Source: Cerrena zonata (Eukaryota > Basidiomycota > Agaricomycetes > Polyporales > Cerrenaceae). From it: a stretch of 64,000 nucleotides of DNA. The notes beneath the pieces are model-generated. The model worked only from the letters and a program-made list of their open reading frames with translations. It did not search any database and had not been told where the DNA came from. The stretch covers positions 186,001 to 250,000 of the forward strand of contig JASBNA010000028.1 in NCBI GenBank assembly GCA_038087015.1, read 5' to 3'. Positions 42,201 to 48,826 of this stretch are shown one piece after another; position 1 is the first letter of the stretch, and each line of letters begins with the position of its first letter. Both the position numbers and the translations under genes were made by a program.

Positions 42201-42820
42201 ATTGAATCACCTTCACGAACCACTCTCATACCACGGCCACCACCACCAAAAGCTGCTTTGATAATGACTGGGAATCCGTATTGTTCCACAAATTGTCTTG
42301 CTTCTTCCACGGTTTCAATTGGACCAGGAGTACCGGGAACCACTGGAACATTATTTTCGATCGCCAAGGTTCTAGCACTAACTTTATCCCCGACGGAATC
42401 AATGGTAGTATGGGTTGGACCAATCCAAGCAATACCGGCTTCTTCGACTTTTCTAGCGAATTCACTATTTTCACTTAAAAACCCATAACCAGGATGAATC
42501 ATATTAACATTATGACGTTTAGCGATATTAATAATTTCATCAATTTGCAAATAAGCACCAACTGGAGAAAATTGACCTTTTTTACCAATTACATACGATT
42601 CATCAGCTTTCAATCTATGCATTGATAAACGATCTTCATGAGAATAAATAGCAACAGTTTGCATGGATAATTCATGAGCAGTTCTGAAAATTCTAATTGG
42701 AATCTCACCACGATTGGCAACTAAGATCTTATTCATTGGACCCAAGACAGTAGAGTCTCTTCTCATTTTGTTTAATTTAACTTGATCTCCATTGGAGTTT
42801 ACTGATAGTAACGAGGTCAT
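39253..42820 (-). CDS. PYC2: Pyruvate carboxylase (one frame break)
   Basis: Order from ATG 42820: biotin carboxylase (MNKILVANRGEIPIRIFR, HPGYGFLSEN, FGGGGRGMRVV), carboxyltransferase (DTTWRDAHQSLLATRVRT, MTSQPS) and, past the break, the biotin-carrier domain with the biotinylated Lys in SAMKMEM. It makes oxaloacetate from pyruvate in the cytosol. The frame ends at a TAA (40144-40142) right after GLGEKWLLT. Skipping one base at 40144 continues as KEKYKIANKLLGDVVKVTP, the expected sequence, to give about 1188 residues. This is a core metabolic gene and probably single-copy, so I favour a sequence error over a pseudogene. PYC1 and PYC2 cannot be distinguished. Confidence 0.9.
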
Positions 42821-43103
42821 GATGACTGGAGAACAAGAACAGGGAGCAAGTTAAAAGAAGAAGAGAAAGGAGAAAAAAAAAAAAAAGGGAGAAGTATTAA
42901 TGAGAAATTTTTCAACAGTAATCAATCAAGTATTTATAAAAGAGAATTAAAATTAACGGACAATTAGGGAAGAAAAAGTCCGAAATTCTTAAGGTTTAAG
43001 CGTTACAAAATTATCATGATTATTCCTAACTGCATAAATGGGTTTATTATTCTTTAGTTTATAACCTGTTATTCGGTATTACCACGAGTATTCGCATACG
43101 CAG

Positions 43104-43609
43104 TGACTCATGTACTCCGACTCCGAGATAATCACTGGCACTGGTGCCCAGTGCCAGTGATCAGCACCGGCCTTCTAGTAGGTTTGGCCACTGGTGTACT
43201 GACCAGCGATCCAAGTCTACGTCGCAGGCGTAATCTACTTAAATTCAGTGGGATACAACCACCGGTTTGTGATGCTGGGGTTGAGTCACCTCATAATATG
43301 GATTAGTGATCATGACTCGGACTTGATCGTCCGTCGGTTACTGCACTAATGGCAGTGAATGAATCGAACAATGTCCCCGTTGTAATTGGATCGGATTTTA
43401 AGTAGCTGGTTTTTTGTATCAACGTAAATGAATATACTTTTATAGTGCTTATCTCATCCAATAAACTCAGAAGATATGTAGTACTAGTGATTCACCCGGT
43501 ACTTGATTCCCGTCAGCTGGATGGGTTTTTGCAATCACCGGTGCCGGCGGCCGTTATGAACTCTACTCGGTGCCTCGACTGCACAATGTCCAGTTCCCCG
43601 GATGAGTCA
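43104..43609. promoter_or_regulatory. Cluster of Gcn4/AP-1 type sites
   Basis: TGACTCA at 43104-43110, TGAGTCA at 43282-43288 and TGAGTCA at 43603-43609 are exact Gcn4 cores; TGACTCG at 43314 is one base off. Gcn4-type control of pyruvate carboxylase (oxaloacetate for amino acids) would make sense but is inferred. Confidence 0.45.
43131..43161. repeat. Perfect inverted repeat, 14-bp arms, 3-bp loop
   Basis: ATCACTGGCACTGG at 43131-43144 and CCAGTGCCAGTGAT at 43148-43161 are exact reverse complements around TGC, 311 bp before the pyruvate carboxylase start. Confidence 0.95.
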
Positions 43610-43671
43610 ACTGTATAAATAGACATCAATACCTCGACTTGACTTTCTGTTCATAGTTCCCGCAAGCTATG

Positions 43672-43754
43672 TATACTATCAGGCTCGTGTACTATCAGGC
43701 TATACTGTCAGGCTACTGTCAGGCTATACTGTCAGGCTTGTGTATACTGCAGGC
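43672..43754. repeat. Degenerate TACTGTCAGGC tandem repeat
   Basis: Six imperfect units built on TACT(G/A)TCAGGC, alternating 11, 13 and about 18 bp, between the TATA-like element at 43614 and the GC-rich block. Confidence 0.7.
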
Positions 43755-43879
43755 AGAGGCCAGCAGGGCAGTAGGGCAGCAGGCAGTAGGCAGTAGGGTC
43801 GGCCTGCTGGGCCAGTAGTGCAGGTCTTCCCCGAACAGAAAACCCAGACCGCAGAGGCACGGGTGGGTGACCGCGTGGT

Positions 43880-43885
43880 CACGTG
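43880..43885. promoter_or_regulatory. Cbf1-type E-box
   Basis: GGTCACGTGCC, 440 bp upstream of the 74-aa gene, inside the GC-rich block. Confidence 0.3.
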
Positions 43886-44324
43886 CCGCGCACGCCCCAA
43901 CCGAGGCCCGGCGCGAAAGGCTGTGAGGACGGACTCGAAAATCCGATTGAAAAATTTTCAGCAAAGAAAAAACGGACAACAAAAATCCTCGCAAGTTGAT
44001 CCGCCCATCCTCCCTGCGGGTGGTTTGATTGGCTGGAGATACCTCCTTCCCAACCGTTGTTAATTTCCCTCTTCCCCGTAAGCACGTTAATTGCAGTCGC
44101 ACCTTCAGCTTGTATTGAGGCAAACTAAGCATCCGATGGGCAAGAGTTCCCCTCGTGAAAACATCAGTGGGAACAATCAGCAAGATAAAGTCAGCCCATA
44201 TGCCCGATTATTCAGTTAATTTCTATGGCTGTAAAAACGATCACCCCACCTACTCGAGTTATATAAGTGTAGTAATTTCTCTTGTATCTTGACAAGTTTT
44301 TTTTTTTTCAATCTTTATACTATA

Positions 44325-44549
44325 ATGAGATCAGCAACCGTTTTACGTTTTCAAAAAGAAACAGTTAACCAATTTAACAACATAATTAAAGCATCTACCC
44401 CAGCTAGCTTAAACGCTACCAGAAAAGCTGCGGTTACCCCTAATAAATGGCAACCTACTCATGGTAATTCTTTTAGAAGCTTTGCTGAATATAGATTGAA
44501 AGCTACTAATGTCAGTCCATTGGCTTTAAAATTCAAAAAATCAAATTAG
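44325..44549 (+). CDS. Unrecognised 74-aa protein, probably mitochondrial
   Basis: ATG 44325 follows a T14-type tract and a TATAA-like leader, as in real yeast genes. The product is basic, with no acidic residue in the first ten and an amphipathic MRSATVLRFQKETVNQF start that suits a mitochondrial presequence. The middle reads PNKWQPTHGNSFRSFAEYRL and the end LALKFKKSN. No membrane helix is visible. I do not recognise the family. Codon use is like the neighbours (TTA, AGA, GCT), supporting translation. Mitochondrial location is inference. Confidence 0.6.
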   Translation: MRSATVLRFQKETVNQFNNIIKASTPASLNATRKAAVTPNKWQPTHGNSFRSFAEYRLKATNVSPLALKFKKSN

Positions 44550-44976
44550 CTAGTCTATGCATTTTCAGTTCTTGTCTCTATTAATAATGTACGATTTATG
44601 ATAGTTGGGTACTTGTAGAAGTAGATCCGGTTTGACCGGATTTGGAGGGGGAAATGTCGTGAGCTTGGTTTTTTTTTGCAACCAATCAGAAGGGTATGCC
44701 GTGGGTGCGACACGGGGGCAGTTCCGGCCGCAGCGTGCGAAGAGATCCGGGGGGGCCAGGGGGCCCAAACGGTGGCTGCAGAACACAGGATATCACGTGG
44801 CAGCACCTCATAATAACCCCAGGATACCCATCAACAACAATTATAAACTGTTTGCAACCACAGTTCTGATACGGAACAGGTACCGAATAATTAAACCACA
44901 CTTTGTTAATAAAACATATATAGCGTTGACATAGACAGTTTTTTTTCAACTTGGTTTTTCTTGACATGGACCAAAG
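44550..44976. other. Promoter of the Met4/Cys3-type bZIP gene
   Basis: 427 bp with a GC-rich island at about 44690-44780, CACGTG at 44794 and an AACTGTGG (reverse) at 44858-44865. It ends in an ATG for a short overlapping upstream ORF at 44966. Confidence 0.5.
44794..44865. promoter_or_regulatory. Cbf1 and Met31/32-like sites
   Basis: ATCACGTGG (core 44794-44799) is the Cbf1-Met4-Met28 element TCACGTG. CCACAGTT (44858-44865) is AACTGTGG on the other strand, the core of the Met31/32 site AAACTGTGG. Both types mark sulphur-assimilation promoters in S. cerevisiae, so their presence before a Met4-like gene suggests autoregulation. Confidence 0.45.
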
Positions 44977-45007
44977 ATGGAGCAGCAAACTTCTCTGGCT
45001 CTATTAG
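44966..45007 (+). promoter_or_regulatory. Overlapping upstream ORF, 13 codons
   Basis: ATG 44966, 11 bases before the bZIP start and in another frame, reads 13 codons to TAG at 45005-45007. A ribosome using it would pass the main ATG. Whether the transcript includes it is unknown. Confidence 0.4.
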
Positions 45008-45843
45008 AGCAATTAGTTTATATTGATACTTTTGTTAATAATTCAAATGAACATTCGCCATTTGGAGAACAACCTTCGAATCAATTAAACGATTTGACCA
45101 CTCCCAACTTGGATATGGATGGACAGTTGTCATTGGATTTGGCGGCGTTTGCCGATGAAAGCTTTATTTTCCCGGATGAAGATAAAAAGGAACCAAAAGA
45201 TGAAGAAAAAGAAGAAGAGAAACTATCGGAAGGTAAAAAAATTGAAAAACAAAAACCCGTTTACGGTAAGAAAGAAAAGGATGAAACCATCTTCAATCCA
45301 AATATAAATATGTCAAACTTGTCAACCTTACCCAAGTTTCCAGTACCCCCAGGGGCTAGAGATTCATTAAAACTGGCGGGATTATCACAAAATCAAATCG
45401 ATTTACTAAGTGCTTTAATTGCCCAACATCAAACTTCTTTAGGTAATTACATACCTAGTGTACCACAACTTGCTTCTCAAAACACTCAGCCGGTAAGACA
45501 ACATAATCAACTTGAAATCTCCAATGAAACATCTTCGATATCTTCATCTTCGAGTCCTGGTTCAATAACGTCTTCTTCCACTAACCGAAATCAAAACCCA
45601 GAAATGGATAAACGCCGTAGAAACACTGCCGCCAGTGCCCGGTTCAGAATCAAGAAGAAATTGAAGGAGAAACAAATGGAGTACGAAATTAACGAATTGA
45701 ACGACTTGGTTAAAAATTTTGAAAATAAAATCGAGTTATTAGAAATGGAAAATAAACTATTGAAAAATTTGATTATTGAAAAGGGAAGTCAAAAAAATGA
45801 AGACGAATTGAGGCTTTTAAAAGAACGTGCTAAACACTCGTAG
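44977..45843 (+). CDS. MET4: bZIP transcription factor, Met4/Cys-3/MetR type
   Basis: 288 residues. The C-terminal basic region RRRNTAASARFRIKKKLKEK, then a leucine zipper of about five heptads (ELNDLVKNFENKIELLEMEN), is the sulphur-regulator bZIP class (N. crassa CYS-3, A. nidulans MetR, yeast Met4). Gcn4 and AP-1 factors have a different basic region (R.RNTEAARRSRARK in Gcn4). The N-terminal half has an acidic stretch and a KKEPKDEEKEEEKL tract, a likely activation or degradation region. It is shorter than S. cerevisiae Met4 (672) and more like MetR in size. It activates sulphate assimilation and methionine genes. It lies tail to tail with RGS2. Confidence 0.65.
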   Translation: MEQQTSLALLEQLVYIDTFVNNSNEHSPFGEQPSNQLNDLTTPNLDMDGQLSLDLAAFADESFIFPDEDKKEPKDEEKEEEKLSEGKKIEKQKPVYGKKEKDETIFNPNINMSNLSTLPKFPVPPGARDSLKLAGLSQNQIDLLSALIAQHQTSLGNYIPSVPQLASQNTQPVRQHNQLEISNETSSISSSSSPGSITSSSTNRNQNPEMDKRRRNTAASARFRIKKKLKEKQMEYEINELNDLVKNFENKIELLEMENKLLKNLIIEKGSQKNEDELRLLKERAKHS

Positions 45844-45932
45844 CATCTGGTATGTTATGATTGGTATGTTATATATTTATTTGTATAGTTAATGTATATA
45901 TATGTGGTCTATATGATTTCCTCAAACAAAAC

Positions 45933-45976
45933 AAAAAAAAAAAAAAAAAAAAAAAAATATTAATATCGTACACCAG
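45933..45976. other. A25 tract and Rap1-like motif between convergent genes
   Basis: An uninterrupted run of 25 A (45933-45957) is followed at 45964-45976 by TATCGTACACCAG, a Rap1-like motif lacking the first CCC. Being 3' to both genes, it is unlikely to act as a promoter. Confidence 0.6.
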
Positions 45977-46058
45977 CAAAGGGTTCATGCGAGATCTAAA
46001 TCGTCTATATAGTAGATACAAAGATGAAGTGAAATAAGAATCGTCAAAAACGCTCGTA

Positions 46059-47030
46059 TTAACCAGGGGAATGATTAGACGATTGTTGATCTAAATAATC
46101 CAGATTTAGATTCTGATTCAGAAAACGGCGTAATTTGAATTTTTTAACTGTTTTTTTCCAATTAATATAATCATGATTTTTCAAGTTTTCAACAATCGAC
46201 CCTAAGGAAGAGCCTCTTGAAGAATTCGAGCTTGTAGCACTATTGTTTCTACTTGAATTAGCCCCCTGTTGGCTTTCTGGGGTTTGGACTTCATCAATAT
46301 GCTCATCCTCCGATAAACTTATACATGTAGCCAAAGGATCTTCTTCGATTGTGGAACGGGGGATTTTTTCATGAGTTGGACTGAAGGAAGTTTCGGCAAA
46401 ATCTGGAGCCACTATTTCTGATCGACGTCTATAATTCAATCCATTCTCTCGATTAGTGGTTTTAATGTATTTAATAAATTCGTTATATGAATCATGAAGC
46501 AATTCAAAAACTATAAATTTAATTTTCTTCAAATTGGGAATATTTGGTATATTTTCATAATTAAACATTGATTTGACTGAATGAGGAATATTGATTTCTT
46601 TGGGACTGTCATCGATTAGAAAATTCTTATATATAATTTGCCAATTTATTAATATAACATTTAAATCATGTTCTTCTTCATTATCCTGAATTAATTTTAT
46701 TAAATTATTTAACTCAATTATAAATTCAAAATTTTCAAGACAGTGTATCAGACTCAAATACAGAATTAAATTGGATTTATTATATGGGGTATTACTGCTC
46801 TCAACACTATTTTCAATAATATCATCCAAGCTGGGTATAAAGAGCGTTGGTTTATTGGAATTAAGACTATAATTGAAATATTGTGGCACACTTAACGATG
46901 ATGATGACGGAATATGGTTTATGGGAGGGTTTTCAAGATTAAGCCGTAAATGGGGTGCGGATGAGGTATTTCTAAATATTGGTCGTTTGGTCTTATTACT
47001 TATGGGATCCACCGGATCCATCTCCTTCAT
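46059..47030 (-). CDS. RGS2: RGS-domain protein (Rgs2-like)
   Basis: 323 residues. An RGS core spans about 85-195: LYLSLIHCLENFEFIIELNN, a linker, INWQIIYKNFLI, PKEINIPHSVKSMF and LKKIKFIVFELLHDSYNEFI, following the helix pattern ENLEF ... F ..SP.EINI ... A...V..LL...Y..F. RGS proteins speed GTP hydrolysis on G-alpha subunits; yeast Rgs2 acts on the glucose-sensing Gpa2. The insert between core helices is AT-rich (poly Asn/Ile codons). The C-terminus is Ser-rich and then basic. Rgs2 rather than Sst2 is chosen by size and absence of DEP domains. Confidence 0.7.
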   Translation of the reverse strand: MKEMDPVDPISNKTKRPIFRNTSSAPHLRLNLENPPINHIPSSSSLSVPQYFNYSLNSNKPTLFIPSLDDIIENSVESSNTPYNKSNLILYLSLIHCLENFEFIIELNNLIKLIQDNEEEHDLNVILINWQIIYKNFLIDDSPKEINIPHSVKSMFNYENIPNIPNLKKIKFIVFELLHDSYNEFIKYIKTTNRENGLNYRRRSEIVAPDFAETSFSPTHEKIPRSTIEEDPLATCISLSEDEHIDEVQTPESQQGANSSRNNSATSSNSSRGSSLGSIVENLKNHDYINWKKTVKKFKLRRFLNQNLNLDYLDQQSSNHSPG

Positions 47031-47597
47031 CTTGTCTTATAAAAATCACTTTCAATAAAAAAGAAGTAACTAGTACATAAAAAAAAATAAGTAAGTTAAC
47101 CTAGTAAGAGTTTTACAAGATTAAATCTGTTATTAATCAACTCTCACCTGTGCTATTATTCTTTTCTTTTTATAATGGTCCATTGTATTCTTAATGTAGA
47201 AAACCTAACTTTATTTTATAGTATTGAGTATTTTTTTCAATCATAGTACAATCGGGTACTGCAAGATTACTTAATGATTGTAATTTTGATAGTTATTTTT
47301 CCAATTTTTCTTTTGTCTTTTTTTCAGTTTTGGTGTAACTTCTTGGATAATCATGATTATTTTTTCACATTTCCATGCACTTATTTTTTAGCTGATTTTT
47401 TACAAAATAATTAAACTGCTTTTCTCCAATTATTTTTTGGAGTTATTTTTTTGTTTTGGAGGTATTTTGTTGTTACTCCGGCACGGTTATAAAACCAGTG
47501 TCGGCCGATTCCCCCCCCTCAACAATAAGCGAATGGCTGACAATCAACTGAGTGGTTTTTTGTGAAATAACAATTAAGACAATGTCCCAGGGCGGAG

Positions 47598-47646
47598 AAT
47601 GTCGTGCTTCAGCAGGGTGTGCTCGGAAACCGAAGCGCACGACATT
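47598..47646. repeat. Inverted repeat, 10-bp arms
   Basis: AATGTCGTGC (47598-47607) and GCACGACATT (47637-47646) are exact reverse complements. The arms extend imperfectly into TTC/GAA. The half-site resembles that of the palindrome before TAF5. Confidence 0.85.
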
Positions 47647-47854
47647 TGTGTCGTTGGTTTTCCCTAACATTTTTCCCAGTGGGAATTACTCCGTGGCACG
47701 TGATACAATGCACGGGGCTAAAGCTCGTCCTTTTGCAACAATTCTGCTTGACTCTTACAGAGTCAGCTCGGGTTATTGGTGCAGCTGCTGCATTAATCAA
47801 TTGTTACAAATACCGAAGGTGTTGTTTGTATTGGATAGCCTTTGATGGTTACCC

Positions 47855-47938
47855 GTTGAGCTGTGACGGTTGAGCAGCTGCCGTCGAGCAGTTGCCGTTG
47901 AGCAGTTGCCGTTGAGCAGTTGCCATTGAGCAGTTGCC
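47855..47938. repeat. 14-bp minisatellite, 6 units
   Basis: Units of exactly 14 bp: a diverged GTTGAGCTGTGACG, then five copies of GTTGAGCAGTTGCC with 0-2 changes each. Units 3 and 4 are identical. Confidence 0.9.
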
Positions 47939-48210
47939 GGTTGAGGGTACCCGAACCTGCTACCGATCCACAGCCAAAGCTCGTAGTCTTATCACTTAGC
48001 GAGACCTAATCTTATCGTTTACCAAGTCTGTCAGTACGCTTTTGTCATCAAAGTAAAATCCGTACATTTTTTTTTTTATTTTGTACCAAGGTTGGTCTTG
48101 AGTTTGGTGCTGGCTGGCCTAGTGTCTACATTGATGGGTATCTACTTGGACATATATTAGTCTATACAAAACAGTTGAGGGAGAAGATTTGCAGGTGGCG
48201 GGGGTTTCAG

Positions 48211-48324
48211 TTAGTTTTTTATGTTCTTGACATTGGTGGAAATAGCGTGGTAAACCAAGATCAAAATCACCGAGGCAAACCCAAAGGTCAATACAACGGT
48301 GTTCAATTGACTGTCTGAGATCAT
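48211..48324 (-). CDS. OST4: Ost4, 37-aa subunit of oligosaccharyltransferase
   Basis: ATG 48324 to TAA 48213-48211 encodes MISDSQLNTVVLTFGFASVI, then LILVYHAISTNVKNIKN. The start MISD.QLN, the central GF/GI.....LI..YHA and the single membrane helix match yeast Ost4 (36 aa; MISDEQLNSLAITFG). Ost4 bridges Stt3 with Ost3/6 in the ER membrane. It is easily missed because of its size. It diverges over 160 bp from the 97-aa gene. Like the cis-prenyltransferase in this window, it serves N-glycosylation. Confidence 0.92.
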   Translation of the reverse strand: MISDSQLNTVVLTFGFASVILILVYHAISTNVKNIKN

Positions 48325-48484
48325 GTTCTTGTTTGTTTGATAAGAGTCTGGTTGGTTGTTGAATTGATACTGGTGTTCTTTTCAGGTTTTTTTCCAATCA
48401 TTTTTCTGAGCTGTAAAAAATTGAGTAATTGGTGTTGGTTGGAGCACGACGGTTTCTTAAAGGAAAAACCCTTCTCTTATTATA

Positions 48485-48777
48485 ATGGCCCATGGCTTAT
48501 CCCCAACTGTATTCAGACCAACCATGGTTCGTCCTCCGCCAAAGTCTTTAGAAGACTTTCTATATTACAAGCTCTTGATTCGCGGGCGTTCAATAATTTT
48601 GTGCGTCGGGTTCATGCAAGAATCAATAGAATACCGTATTACGAATTAGATGCTAGGTATAATGAAGAACATATGAAGTTGGTTAAAAGCTTTAACCCAA
48701 CGGCCTGGCATAAATTCAAAGCATTTAGAACCATTTGGTGGGATGAAATGAAAAGATCCTTTACATTTCGTTCGTGA
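48485..48777 (+). CDS. Unrecognised 97-aa basic protein, one frame break
   Basis: ATG 48485 opens a frame (MAHGLSPTVFRPTMVRPPPK, then SLEDFLYYKLLIRG) that ends out of phase. After GGG at 48584-48586 the neighbouring frame carries AFNNFVRRVHARINRIPYYE and a tail KRSFTFRS to 48777. One missing G in that run would join them into 97 residues. Both halves look like one compact, basic protein with RG.F..FVRRVH.R.N, a pattern I associate with small fungal mitochondrial proteins, but I cannot name it. An internal ATG at 48524 is an alternative start. Confidence 0.5.
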
Positions 48778-48826
48778 ATGGAAAACGTTGTATATTAATT
48801 ACTTAAAGAGAAATAAAGAGAAATGA

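Larger units (their letters stand above)
42821..44324. other. Regulatory-rich divergent gap, pyruvate carboxylase / 74-aa gene
   Basis: At 1504 bp this is the longest non-genic stretch. It holds a 14-bp-arm palindrome (43131-43161), three exact TGASTCA motifs (43104, 43282, 43603), a TATAAATA at 43614, a TACTGTCAGGC-type repeat (43672-43754), a GC-rich block (about 43730-44010) and CACGTG at 43880. A 49-codon frame (43669-43818) and longer open frames within the GC block resemble nothing known. Confidence 0.5.
47031..48210. other. RGS2 promoter and OST4 3' flank
   Basis: 1180 bp. T-rich to 47480, then a denser part with an inverted repeat (47598-47646), CACGTG (47697-47702), a 14-bp minisatellite (47855-47938) and a Rap1-like AAATCCGTACATTT (48056-48069). 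Open frames at 47552-47873 overlap in two phases and resemble no known protein. Confidence 0.5.

Noticed and set aside
43719..44183. Minus-strand 154-codon frame in the GC-rich block
   Set aside because: Cys/Arg/Leu-rich composition typical of GC-rich non-coding DNA; three other frames are open over the same bases.
47552..47873. Frames of 89 and 97 codons upstream of RGS2
   Set aside because: Two overlapping phases with high Cys/Arg content and no recognisable motif; they also cover the inverted repeat.
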